Assembly: GCA_012960105.1 (NCBI GenBank)
Contig: DUBV01000083.1
Location: forward strand, 7,352-63,654
Direction of reading: 5' to 3'
Origin: Thiotrichaceae bacterium
GTDB taxonomy: Bacteria > Pseudomonadota > Gammaproteobacteria > Eutrophobiales > Eutrophobiaceae
DNA: 56,303 bases
Both the position numbers and the translations under genes were made by a program. Shown here one piece after another: positions 26,171 through 35,088 of this stretch; the first letter of the stretch is position 1, and every line of letters starts with the position of its first letter. The notes below the pieces were generated by a model. The model searched no databases, was not told where the DNA came from, and worked only from the letters and a program-made list of their open reading frames with translations.

Positions 26171-27448
26171 TTAAATAAACTCGGCAATGCAGTGTTCTGC
26201 ATTGTCATCAATGCCAGTTATTTTTACTTTAGAGATTTTATTTTCTAGTTCTGATGTATTGCTATCTTTCAATTCAATGCGAATGAAGTTTTCTGTATAG
26301 CCTTTCCAGACATTATCTTCATTGCATGCTTCCCAAAGGACAGAATGAGTTTGCCCAATTTGCTCATTAAGAAATGATTCGCGCATAGTTTTAGTGAGAG
26401 CATGAAGTTGTTTGCTACGTTGTTTTTTTATAGATGAATCTACTTGATTAGTTAATGTTGCCGCCTTTGTTCCCTCACGTTTTGAATATGTGAAAATATG
26501 AATGTGAGAGAACGAAGTTTCTTCTATAAAATTAATTGACTCTTGCCATTCTTCTTCTGTTTCGCCCGGGAAGCCAACAATAATATCTGTAGTCAAATTA
26601 AAATTTGGTATTTCATTTCGAGCTTGTTGGATTAATTTTTTATAATCGTTAGTTTTACAACGACGTGCCATTCGTTTTAAAACACTATCGCTACCGCTTT
26701 GCAAGGGTAGATGCATATGCGGCATAATTCGGTCATTAGCAAATAATGAGAAGAACTCTTCAGGTAATTCCCATGGTTCTACTGAACCTAGTCTGATTCT
26801 CGGAATGTCGGTATTAGATAATACGCTATTAATCAATTGGTAAAGATTTAAGTTTATATCACTACCATATCCACCAACATGAACACCGGTTAATATTATT
26901 TCCTGAATACCTTGTTGGTGAAATTGGTTAATGTCTTTAATAATATCAGCTTCAGAACGACTACGTTCCTCACCTCGGGCAACAGTAACAATACAAAATG
27001 TACAACGATATCGACAACCATCTTGTATTTTTATAAATGCTCGGTTCCTACCGCGTTTAAAAATACTAGCTTCACCCGGTTCTGTCGATATAGCGGGCAT
27101 CGAGTCAAAATTTAATTCTTTTAATGCAATGTCAACTAACTGATCTTTTTTCTGATTATTGATTACTAAGTCAATTCCAGGAATATCTTTTTGAATTTTT
27201 TCATCAAGACTTGCATAACAACCGCTAACGACAAGTTTGGCCATTGGATTATTTCTATGCGTGCGTCTAATTAATTGTCGTGATTTTTTTACGGCTTCCT
27301 GAGTGACAGCACAGGTGTTAACCACTAACAGGTCGGCTTGTTCTAAATTGTCAGTTAAGCTATGTCCTCTAGCTTGAAAAGCTTCTGCCCATGATTCGAG
27401 CTCGGCTTCATTAAGACGACAGCCTAAAGTTTTCAGGTTAATTTGCAT
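26171..27448 (-). CDS. mtaB: tRNA (N6-threonylcarbamoyladenosine(37)-C2)-methylthiotransferase
   Basis: A 425-residue radical-SAM methylthiotransferase. The N-terminal UPF0004 domain has three cluster cysteines (TLGCRLNEAELE, NTCAVT, SGCYASL), the radical-SAM domain the CRYRCTFC triad, and there is a C-terminal TRAM-like domain of about 60 residues for tRNA binding. The opening INLKTLGCRLNEAELESW identifies MtaB (ms2t6A formation) rather than MiaB or RimO. It converts t6A37 of ANN-reading tRNAs to ms2t6A. Standard length; monocistronic. Confidence 0.85.
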   Translation of the reverse strand: MQINLKTLGCRLNEAELESWAEAFQARGHSLTDNLEQADLLVVNTCAVTQEAVKKSRQLIRRTHRNNPMAKLVVSGCYASLDEKIQKDIPGIDLVINNQKKDQLVDIALKELNFDSMPAISTEPGEASIFKRGRNRAFIKIQDGCRYRCTFCIVTVARGEERSRSEADIIKDINQFHQQGIQEIILTGVHVGGYGSDINLNLYQLINSVLSNTDIPRIRLGSVEPWELPEEFFSLFANDRIMPHMHLPLQSGSDSVLKRMARRCKTNDYKKLIQQARNEIPNFNLTTDIIVGFPGETEEEWQESINFIEETSFSHIHIFTYSKREGTKAATLTNQVDSSIKKQRSKQLHALTKTMRESFLNEQIGQTHSVLWEACNEDNVWKGYTENFIRIELKDSNTSELENKISKVKITGIDDNAEHCIAEFI

Positions 27449-27524
27449 GGCGCAAGTACTATAAGCAAATACGCCAGGTAAACATAGGGATTAACTGGAG
27501 ATATGGGTAGTTTTATGATTGTAG

Positions 27525-27934
27525 TTAGTTTTGAAATTGTTGTGATATTTTTTTAATAGAATCATTAGTTAATTTTGTTGATATTATTTCATTATAAATT
27601 TCTTCTGTTAACCCGAGTTGCTCATCGAATTCTTGTTTCAATATATTTGAAAAATCATCGTATTTTCGAATTAAATTATTTTCTTCTCCAACAGAGTTAA
27701 AATTGCTAAAAGCTTCATGTTCTGAAAATTTATGATTATCGATAATAGAAGTTTGCGAAAGTCGTATTAAAGCAATTTTTTTTGCTTCTGCTTTCGGGTA
27801 ATTAGCCGAGTCAAGAGAATGGTTGAACTTGTTAATTGTTCTACATATTGAAGATATTCCGGAATCTTCTATTTCCTTGATTATCTCTTCAAAGACGTAA
27901 ACTTTTCCCCCTTAACCCTTTGATTTGCAACCAT
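27525..27934 (-). pseudogene. Hypothetical gene broken by a 1-nt frameshift in a G5A4 tract
   Basis: From ATG 27934 the reading frame runs nine codons to a GGGGGAAAA tract (minus strand; CCCCC at 27907-27911) and then soon stops. One extra G would join it to a frame open down to TAA at 27525-27527, giving about 136 residues: helical, charged, with EEIIKEIEDSGISSICRTIN, HSLDSANYPKAEAKKIAL and EFDEQLGLTEEIYNEI. The downstream frame has no start of its own. Frameshift decay, phase variation at the homopolymer or a sequencing error would all look like this. No family recognised. Confidence 0.5.
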
Positions 27935-28248
27935 TTTATAAATCTTTTTACTAAGTGAACTCCTGTTCCTGTAGGTTATATCTTAAATTATGAGCTTGTC
28001 GACAATCAACCTTAATTACTTTGGGAAATATTGTAAAAATGTGATGTATTTATCACTTAGTTAGAGTACATGGAAGATTTTAAATAGAGTTAAAGGTAAA
28101 AAACTAGAATTAGAATATGACTCATATTTCAAATATTAAATTTCATTGAGAGGTTTTAGTCTGAATCACCCTTTGTATAAAGGTTAATAGGTCTATCACG
28201 ATACCTAATTATGTTGATAATCTATTTAATTACTGTGTTGCTATGGAC
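27935..28248. other. 314-bp AT-rich gap without a gene
   Basis: Only short frames. The minus-strand frame of the broken gene is open for about 17 codons further upstream (past AGGAACAGGAG at about 27965), so the true start of that gene may lie here. Otherwise nothing supported. Confidence 0.35.
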
Positions 28249-28902
28249 TTAATTTTTGTTTTTTAAAGCTTGAAGTAATGAACTATCAATTGTCCCGCCT
28301 AAACTTTTCGATTTTTCGACCATTTCTTCAGCTTTGGTGAAGTCTTCTTGTAGTACATAGGACTTTGCCCATGAATGGTAAACGTAGGCGAGCAAGCGTT
28401 CATTTTCTGTTTCTGTTGCTGTTTGATGTAAATCATTTGATGCAATGAATAATTGCTGTTTTTCTTTTTCTTCTTTTAATAATGCACATTGACTGGTTGT
28501 ATAGGCATAGTCCGTGAGGAAGCCTTTTTCATTTAATCCTTTTTCGTTAGCCAACTTAAACATTTTATAGGTTGGGCAAGTTTGTTCATTTTTCTTTAAA
28601 AGCAGACCAAAGCCAAGATAGACATAGGCGTTATCAGGATTCAACAACCAGGCTTGATTAAATTTTTGCATTGATTTATCGAATTTATTGCTTGTGTAAT
28701 TATCAAATGCACGTTCGACATAACCTTCTGATGCGTGCTCACTGGTACCAAACGAATTAATTGCACTTGCAATGAATGAGCTATCCGTAGCGTCGTACAT
28801 AGGAACTTGCAATTCTGATGGTTCAGCGAAGCTCGATACTGAAATAACGAGTAAGAAACTGAGAGTTAAAAAAAATTTTGTAAGCTTAATGCCGTGTTTC
28901 AT
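28249..28902 (-). CDS. Secreted TPR-like protein
   Basis: A 217-residue protein from ATG 28902, which gives a signal peptide of about 26 residues (KFFLTLSFLLVISVSSFA). A longer frame reaches 29025 but overlaps the start of the divergent peptidase and carries an odd aromatic leader, so I prefer the shorter one. The mature part contains two or three TPR-like helix pairs: NYTSNKFDKSMQKFNQAWLLNPDNAYVYLGFGLLL and AYVYHSWAKSYVLQEDFTKAEEMVEKSKSLG. Two Cys in the middle (TCPTY, SQCAL) may pair. Periplasmic; function unknown. Confidence 0.65.
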   Translation of the reverse strand: MKHGIKLTKFFLTLSFLLVISVSSFAEPSELQVPMYDATDSSFIASAINSFGTSEHASEGYVERAFDNYTSNKFDKSMQKFNQAWLLNPDNAYVYLGFGLLLKKNEQTCPTYKMFKLANEKGLNEKGFLTDYAYTTSQCALLKEEKEKQQLFIASNDLHQTATETENERLLAYVYHSWAKSYVLQEDFTKAEEMVEKSKSLGGTIDSSLLQALKNKN

Positions 28903-28986
28903 GAATTTATCCAATGTAATAATGCGAGTTAAGAGTCGTTTGGTTATTATACCTAATATACAACAATAAAAATGCAGGGTTATTCG

Positions 28987-30951
28987 ATGTCCAAAAAAGA
29001 AGTACAAAAACAATCTGAAAAACAAAACGCCGCTTTCGGTTCGTGGGAATCACCAATCACAACCGATTTAATGCTAGACGACAGTGTTGGCTTAGGTGAG
29101 ATTAGTGTATTTGAAGATGATGTTTACTGGATAGAAATGCGCCCGCAAGAAAAAGGACGTTATGTCGTTGTTAAGCGTACTCCGGATGGACAGCAAACGG
29201 ATGTGATTCCTACTGAGTTTAATGCATGTTCTCGCGTACATGAATACGGTGGTGGTTCTTACTTGATGACTGAGCAAGGTCTAGTCTTTAGCAATTTTTC
29301 TGATCAAGCATTGTATATGGTTAATTCTAACAATGACTGCATCAAGTTAACTAATTCTGGAGCCTGTCGTTATGCGGATATGATTTATGATAAAAATAAG
29401 TGTCGATTAATCTGTGTCCGCGAATCCCATTCTGAAAGCAGTTTAAAGTCCAATCATAATGAAGCAATAAATACCATTGTTTCAATTTCATTGTCAGAAG
29501 AAAAAAATGAGAAGATATTGCTAGAAGGGGCGGACTTTTATTCTAATCCTAGACTTAGTCATGATGGCAAACAACTTTGTTGGATTAATTGGCAGCATCC
29601 AAATATGCCATGGGATGACACCAGCCTGTATTGTGCGGAAATAAATAATAAAGGTGAGATAGAAACACCTAAGCATATTGCTGGCGGTAATAATGAAGCG
29701 GTATGCCAACCATTGTGGTCGCCTGATAACATACTTTATTTTGTTTCAGATAAAAGTAATTGGTGGAATCTATATCGTTTTAATAACAATCAAACTGAGT
29801 GCGTCCTTGTAAAGGATGCGGAATTCGCTGTGCCACAATGGTCATTTTGTGAATGTAATTATGATTTCGTAGATAAAGACAATATTCAAGCTATCTATCG
29901 TCAAAATGGTTTGGCATATATTGCATTAATAAATATTAATGAAAAATCATTGGAAACTTTAGAGCTTTCCTATACTGATTTTGAATCTTTAGTTTGTAAT
30001 AAAAATAAGTCGTGGTTTCTTGCCGCATCCCCAACTCAATTTCCATCTATAGTTGAATATGATATAGCGCAAAAAGAGATTGACGTACTACGTAAGGCGA
30101 ATAAATTAACGCTTGACGATGGAAATATTTCTATTGGCGAACCGTTAACTTATCCAGTAAATGAAAAAAATAATGCATATGCTTTTTTCTATAGGCCAAA
30201 AAATAAAAACTTTACTGGACTAGATGGAGAACAGCCACCATTAATTGTTATGAGTCATGGGGGGCCTACCGGAGAATCTCATAACGGTATTAAAATGGTA
30301 GTTCAGTTCTTTACCAGTAGAGGGTTTGCCGTATTAGATGTGAACTATGGTGGCAGCAGTGGTTATGGCAGAACTTATCGTCAACGTTTAAATAAGCAAT
30401 GGGGCTTAGTCGATGTTAATGACTGTAGTAAAGCCGCATTATATGTTGCCGAACAAGGATGGGTTGATAAAGAACGTTTAGCCATACGTGGTGGCAGTGC
30501 AGGGGGCTTTACGACTTTGGCATCGTTAGCATTTACCGATATATTTAAAGCCGGAGCCAGTCATTATGGTGTCAGTGATTTAGAAGCATTGGCAAAAGAA
30601 ACTCATAAGTTTGAATCGCGTTATCTGGATTCATTAATTGGTACTTATCCTGAAGAACAAGACTTATATAAAGAACGTTCACCAGTACATAATGTTGAAC
30701 AACTCTCTTGCCCTGTCATATTCTTTCAGGGACTTGAAGATAAAATCGTATTACCAAATCAAGCAGAGATGATGGTCGATGCGTTAAAGGAAAAAGGAAT
30801 CCCTGTTGTCTATATAGCATACGAAGGAGAGCAACATGGGTTTAGACAGGCAAAAAATATTAAACGAACGTTAGAAGCTGAACTGTATTTTTATTCAACG
30901 ATATTTAATTTTGAGTGTGCAGAAGATATTGAACCAGTAAAATTTTTATGA
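28987..30951 (+). CDS. S9 family prolyl oligopeptidase / acylaminoacyl-peptidase
   Basis: A 654-residue cytoplasmic serine peptidase when started at ATG 28987 (AGGG seven bases upstream); an ATG five codons earlier is possible. The N-terminal 380 residues form a beta-propeller (repeated WSPD/FxS strands such as LWSPDNILYFVSDKSNWWNLYRF), the rest is an alpha/beta-hydrolase: MSHGGPTGESHNG oxyanion region, nucleophile S504 in RGGSAGGFTTLASL, Asp in GLEDKIVLPNQ and His in GEQHGFRQ. It cleaves short peptides, likely with dipeptidyl- or acylaminoacyl-peptidase specificity. Divergent from the TPR gene, the two starts being 84 bp apart. Confidence 0.85.
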   Translation: MSKKEVQKQSEKQNAAFGSWESPITTDLMLDDSVGLGEISVFEDDVYWIEMRPQEKGRYVVVKRTPDGQQTDVIPTEFNACSRVHEYGGGSYLMTEQGLVFSNFSDQALYMVNSNNDCIKLTNSGACRYADMIYDKNKCRLICVRESHSESSLKSNHNEAINTIVSISLSEEKNEKILLEGADFYSNPRLSHDGKQLCWINWQHPNMPWDDTSLYCAEINNKGEIETPKHIAGGNNEAVCQPLWSPDNILYFVSDKSNWWNLYRFNNNQTECVLVKDAEFAVPQWSFCECNYDFVDKDNIQAIYRQNGLAYIALININEKSLETLELSYTDFESLVCNKNKSWFLAASPTQFPSIVEYDIAQKEIDVLRKANKLTLDDGNISIGEPLTYPVNEKNNAYAFFYRPKNKNFTGLDGEQPPLIVMSHGGPTGESHNGIKMVVQFFTSRGFAVLDVNYGGSSGYGRTYRQRLNKQWGLVDVNDCSKAALYVAEQGWVDKERLAIRGGSAGGFTTLASLAFTDIFKAGASHYGVSDLEALAKETHKFESRYLDSLIGTYPEEQDLYKERSPVHNVEQLSCPVIFFQGLEDKIVLPNQAEMMVDALKEKGIPVVYIAYEGEQHGFRQAKNIKRTLEAELYFYSTIFNFECAEDIEPVKFL

Positions 30952-30969
30952 TGTTTCATTATTAAATAT

Positions 30970-31137
30970 TTAAATGTCTGGGTTTCCTTCGTCCCATCCT
31001 TTCCATTCATCCATTAAGTGAAGATGACTGAAGTCACTACCCATTTCATCTAATTCATCGGCTGCTTTATCGATAAATCTTGCAATAGCACGTTGTGTTT
31101 CCGGGTTTGCGGCGATTCCTAGTGCAGTCTGTTTCTT
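30970..31137 (-). pseudogene. Small gene remnant ending HLHLMDEW..GWDEGNPDI
   Basis: An open frame of 55 residues without any early start codon, reading QTALGIAANPETQRAIARF, then ADELDEMGSDFSHLHLMDEW and a stop. The strongly patterned HxHLMDxW...WD...PDI ending looks like a real small protein family, similar in feel to toxin-immunity-type proteins, but I cannot assign it. The 5' end is missing or out of frame. Confidence 0.35.
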
Positions 31138-31313
31138 TTAAATGTATTTCTCCAACATTACAAAATAATTTCATAATCTTTTTATAAATAAGTAATTGTC
31201 ATGAGTGATGAATACATAGGGTAATTTTTTGCTGTTGCAAAAATCACATTTTCACCATTCCTAGTGGTCATTCGAGTACGAAGCTGACGCGGCTCCCGCG
31301 TAAAAAGTGCATT

Positions 31314-32333
31314 CTAAAGATGACTTATAACGGCTGCCGTATATTCTTTGGTGTTACCTTTCCCACCTAGATCACCAGTACGTGCATTATCATCTTTTAA
31401 TGCATTCTTGATGGCATCACGTAATCGAACACCTAGTTCTTGTTCTTCAACATGATCTAACATCATTGCGGCGGCTAGCAATATAGCGGTTGGGTTTGCT
31501 ATGCCTTTGCCGGCGATGTCAGGAGCGGTGCCGTGTACAGCTTCAAAGATCGCGGCGTCTTCACCAATATTGCCGCCAGGAGCGAGTCCTAAACCACCTA
31601 TCAAACCAGCAATTTCATCAGACAAAATATCGCCAAACATATTCGTTGTTAATATCATGTCGAACTGCGAGGGATTAATAACCAATTGCATGGCTGTATT
31701 ATCAACAATGCGATCCTCAATAATAATTCTATCTTTGTACTTTTCGCCGACTTCCAATGCTGTTTCAAGGAACAGTCCCGTCAGTTTTTTTAATATATTC
31801 GCTTTATGAACAATAGTGACTTTTTTACGATTATTCTTAATTGCGTATTCAAAGGTATACTTTGCAATTCGACGGCAACCAGAACGTGTCATGATGCCTG
31901 ACGCTTCGGCAACGGCTTTAGGATCATCATCAATAGGAATGTAATGTTCAACACCGACATAGAAGCCCTGGGTGTTCTCACGAATTAATACCACATCAAT
32001 ATTGTCGTATTGACGACGACTATGTAGATAGGAAATAGCAGGGCGGACGTTTGCGTAGAGTTTGAATTCTTCTCTAAGTCTTACCGTCGCCGAACGAAAA
32101 CCTTCGCCGATGGGTGTTTCCAATGGTGCTTTTAACGCGAGTTTGGTTTTATGAATATCCTCGATCATCGCTTTAGGTAAGGCATCACCACCTTCTTTAT
32201 AAGCTGACATGCCAGCTTTAAATCTATGCCATTCGAATTTAGCACCGAGTGCCTGAAGAATTTCTTCTGTTGAGTCGAGTATTTCTGAACCTATGCCGTC
32301 GCCTTCGATTAATGTTGCTGGTGTAGTTTTAAT
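31314..32333 (-). CDS. NAD-type isocitrate dehydrogenase (isocitrate/isopropylmalate dehydrogenase family), apparent AUU start
   Basis: ATG-based calling would start at 32210 and lose the N-terminus. In the same frame the sequence continues upstream without a stop and codes the conserved family start (TTPATLIEGDGIGSEI). The only well-placed start is ATT at 32331-32333, with AGGGAG seven bases before it. This gives 339 residues, the normal length. Substrate and cofactor motifs: RENTQGFYVGVEHY, YTFEYAIKNNRKKVTIVHKANI, TTNMFGDILSDEIAGL and EAVHGTAPDIAGKGIANPTA. It would oxidise isocitrate to 2-oxoglutarate. A start-codon mutation from ATG is the alternative to deliberate AUU use. A 14-bp hairpin lies just upstream in the leader. 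Confidence 0.8.
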   Translation of the reverse strand: MKTTPATLIEGDGIGSEILDSTEEILQALGAKFEWHRFKAGMSAYKEGGDALPKAMIEDIHKTKLALKAPLETPIGEGFRSATVRLREEFKLYANVRPAISYLHSRRQYDNIDVVLIRENTQGFYVGVEHYIPIDDDPKAVAEASGIMTRSGCRRIAKYTFEYAIKNNRKKVTIVHKANILKKLTGLFLETALEVGEKYKDRIIIEDRIVDNTAMQLVINPSQFDMILTTNMFGDILSDEIAGLIGGLGLAPGGNIGEDAAIFEAVHGTAPDIAGKGIANPTAILLAAAMMLDHVEEQELGVRLRDAIKNALKDDNARTGDLGGKGNTKEYTAAVISHL

Positions 32334-32356
32334 GGTAACTCTCCCTAATAATGTTC

Positions 32357-32389
32357 TATTACTCTGAAACTCTCCGTTTCAGAGTAATA
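32357..32389 (-). promoter_or_regulatory. 14-bp perfect hairpin between prc and the isocitrate dehydrogenase gene
   Basis: TATTACTCTGAAAC (32357-32370) and GTTTCAGAGTAATA (32376-32389), loop of five. It follows the prc stop by 22 bp and precedes the dehydrogenase ribosome-binding site by 12 bp. No U-run follows on either strand, so it may be a terminator for prc, an mRNA-stabilising stem or a control element in the leader of the AUU-started gene. Confidence 0.5.
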
Positions 32390-32411
32390 AATTAAATGTG
32401 TTTAATTATTG

Positions 32412-34547
32412 TTACAGACTATTATTTAGTCTTGCGGTTTTTTTTGAATTAACCGTTCTTGTATCTATATTGCCTTTTGGCGGTGTGATTAAATCATTTA
32501 GAATTTCTGCAGTTTCATTTAGTAGTATATCAATTGGTTTATCATCTTCATTTTCTTCTGATGCGGCAATATCGGTATTATCATCGTCATCTTTATCTTC
32601 CAGTGGTGGCAATCCTTTCTCTGCACGCATTGCGTTTTTAATATCTTTTTTAGCGGCTAATATTTTCTCGCGTTCGGCTTTACGTTTACTTTCCAGTAAT
32701 GAAATTTCTTTTCTATCGCTGGCTTCGCGTTTTAAATATAAATCATCCATTAATAACTGAAAGAGTGTATTTTCTTTAATACGCTTTTCATGTTCTATTC
32801 TTGCTGTTTTGAATGATTCGACAGGAGCGCTTGCAGGGTAATACCGAGCTGGCTTTACTTTATCCCAAGGCAAAGCATTTTCATAAGCACGTTCACCTTG
32901 ATCGGATGAGTCTTCTGCTGTTGGAAAAATAATATCGGGGATTACACCTTTATGTTGATTACTGCCACCACTGACTCGAAAGAACTGCGCAATGGTGGTT
33001 TTTAATCGACCATGGTCAACATCGTTTTCTTTTATAAACCGATTTAAATCTATAACGTTTTGTACGGTACCTTTTCCAAAAGTAGGTTCACCAATAATGA
33101 TGCCCCTATGGTAATCCTGTATGGCACCAGCAAAAATTTCAGAAGCAGAGGCGCTATTGCGATCAACTAGTACTGCTAATGGGCCTGGGTAACTGATACC
33201 TGGCTCAGGATCGTAGTTAATATCAACTCTACCGGCAGCATCTTTTGTTTGAACTACAGGACCTCTATCTATAAACAGTCCTGTGAGTTCTAACGCTTCT
33301 GATAAGGAACCGCCACCGTTGTTACGTAAGTCTATAATTAAACCATCGATGTTTTCTTTCATCATCGACTTAATCAATTTACGTACATCACGTGAGGTGC
33401 TTTTATAATCTTTTTTGCCTTCTGCTTGAGCTGCAAAATCTATATAGAAAGTAGGTAAGTCAATAACGCCGATACGTGTATCAGTGTTAGGAACATCGAT
33501 AATGGTTGAGCTTGCGTCTTGTTCTTCCAGTCTTATTTTTTCACGAGTCATAGTGACTATTTTAGAAGGACCTTCAGAACCTGTGCCTTTAGGTAATACT
33601 TCCAGTTTGATAATGGTGCCTTTAGGGCCACGAATAAGATCAACAACATCATCTAAACGCCAACCGATAACATCGATGATTTTCTCTTTGTCTTGACCGA
33701 CACCGACAATACGATCCTCTGCACCAAGTTCATCGCTTAAATCCGCAGGGCCACCGGTAATTACTTTTACGACTTGGGTATAGTCGTTATCAGCTCGTAA
33801 AACAGCGCCAATACCTTCTAGTGATAAACGCATACTGATATCGAAGTTCTCAGAAGTACGCGGGGAGAAATATGCGGTATGGGGTTCTATTGATGTTGTG
33901 TAGGCATTGATGAATGATTGAAAGACATCATTTGAATTTAACTGAAAAGTACTAGAACGGATTCGTTCATAGCGATCCGATAATGTTTTAACAATTTCAT
34001 CAGGTTCTTTACCCGTCAGCTTTAAATTTAACACATCATTTTTGACACGTTTGCGCCAGAGTTTATTTAGTTCTGTATTGTTAACTGACCAATCGTCTTT
34101 ACGACGGTCAAAGCGATAGGTTTCATCAAGGTTAAAATTAAAACCTTGATTAACAGCATTAAGTGCAAATTTGATTCGTTCATCAACACGTTGACGATAA
34201 CGTTTAAAAATAACAAAGGCAGGATTTAAGTCTGATTTAAGAATGGCATCATCAAGTTTAAACCGATAGTGCTCAAATTCCTGAATATCTGATTTTAGAA
34301 AGTAACCTTTATTTTGATCCAGATTTTCCAGGTAATGCTTGTAAATTGATGCAGATAACTGATCATTTAATTGAGTCTTTTTATAATGATAAGTTGTTAA
34401 TATATGTGTAATTAATTCGATGGCTCTGATGTGCTTGGTTTCTGGTTCTAGCTCTGCGACAGAAACAACGCGGACATTTGCACTTACATTGAAGAGCAAT
34501 AAGAACAATGTCGCCGTAAATAAAACTTTTAGTTTAGTATTTATCAA
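32412..34547 (-). CDS. prc: Tail-specific periplasmic protease Prc (C-terminal processing peptidase)
   Basis: A 711-residue S41A protease. Signal peptide (about 1-23), N-terminal helical domain (40-220: YLENLDQNKGYFLKSDI, IEPHTAYFSPRTSENFDI), PDZ domain (about 235-325), then the protease core with IDLRNNGGGSLSEALEL, nucleophile Ser in VDRNSASASEIFAGAI and the Lys of GEPTFGKGTVQ, and the C-terminal DUF3340-type region. It degrades proteins with exposed hydrophobic C-termini in the periplasm and trims penicillin-binding protein 3 and lipoproteins. The C-terminal tail (KDDDDNTDIAASEENEDDK) is unusually acidic. The size is near the E. coli enzyme (682). Confidence 0.9.
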   Translation of the reverse strand: MINTKLKVLFTATLFLLLFNVSANVRVVSVAELEPETKHIRAIELITHILTTYHYKKTQLNDQLSASIYKHYLENLDQNKGYFLKSDIQEFEHYRFKLDDAILKSDLNPAFVIFKRYRQRVDERIKFALNAVNQGFNFNLDETYRFDRRKDDWSVNNTELNKLWRKRVKNDVLNLKLTGKEPDEIVKTLSDRYERIRSSTFQLNSNDVFQSFINAYTTSIEPHTAYFSPRTSENFDISMRLSLEGIGAVLRADNDYTQVVKVITGGPADLSDELGAEDRIVGVGQDKEKIIDVIGWRLDDVVDLIRGPKGTIIKLEVLPKGTGSEGPSKIVTMTREKIRLEEQDASSTIIDVPNTDTRIGVIDLPTFYIDFAAQAEGKKDYKSTSRDVRKLIKSMMKENIDGLIIDLRNNGGGSLSEALELTGLFIDRGPVVQTKDAAGRVDINYDPEPGISYPGPLAVLVDRNSASASEIFAGAIQDYHRGIIIGEPTFGKGTVQNVIDLNRFIKENDVDHGRLKTTIAQFFRVSGGSNQHKGVIPDIIFPTAEDSSDQGERAYENALPWDKVKPARYYPASAPVESFKTARIEHEKRIKENTLFQLLMDDLYLKREASDRKEISLLESKRKAEREKILAAKKDIKNAMRAEKGLPPLEDKDDDDNTDIAASEENEDDKPIDILLNETAEILNDLITPPKGNIDTRTVNSKKTARLNNSL

Positions 34548-35031
34548 GATAGGTAATACTCAAATTATTGATTTATAGGCCTTTTGATGTGTAGCTACGT
34601 TACTTCGTATGAATATATATTAGTATGAATCATCACTCATTGACCATCCCTGAGTATATAAACATGCAAAATATGTTCAAATTTTATCTGTTTCTTTACT
34701 TTTGTGCTGTATTTCTTTAATCAAAGTATCTATTTCATCACATTTTTGCTGTGACCACTTAGAAATCAGGGGACTTCATGGTAAATGTCCATTTAAGCAT
34801 CAAGGATTTCCCGATTACTAAGGGCTAATTTATCCGATATAACGATGTTGTTAACAAGAAATAAGTAAAAGTGTCAGAAAAATGCCAACAAAGAGACATT
34901 TTAATCCTTATTTTCATTAATTTATCGAGTCGTGATTCTAGATTTTGTTCTGACTCAATAAGAAATAAGTATTGTTATATCTGATATTAATCTATTTAGA
35001 GTGAAGGATTGAACTGTGCGGAAGTAGATAT
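34548..35031. other. 484-bp intergenic region with a short remnant
   Basis: No complete gene. A minus-strand frame at 34677-34775 gives 32 residues (SPLISKWSQQKCDEIDTLIKE...KSKETDKI) with no start codon; it looks like a protein tail and may be a relic. The rest is AT-rich and featureless. Confidence 0.3.
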
Positions 35032-35067
35032 ACACACCTTTCTTTATAGATTTAAAGAAAGGTGTGT
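35032..35067 (-). terminator. Intrinsic terminator of the FKBP gene
   Basis: ACACACCTTTCTTTA (35032-35046) pairs perfectly over 15 bp with TAAAGAAAGGTGTGT (35053-35067), loop of six. It begins 21 bp beyond the stop of the FKBP gene. The bases after it on the minus strand (ATATCTACTT) are only weakly U-rich. Confidence 0.65.
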
Positions 35068-35088
35068 TAATTCAATAAAGGAATGAGA

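Noticed and set aside
28903-29025. 41-codon N-terminal extension of the TPR protein
   Set aside because: It would overlap the start of the divergent peptidase gene and hide a clean signal peptide.
31314-32210. Isocitrate dehydrogenase starting at ATG 32210
   Set aside because: It would lack the conserved GDGIG nucleotide-binding start that is present in frame upstream.
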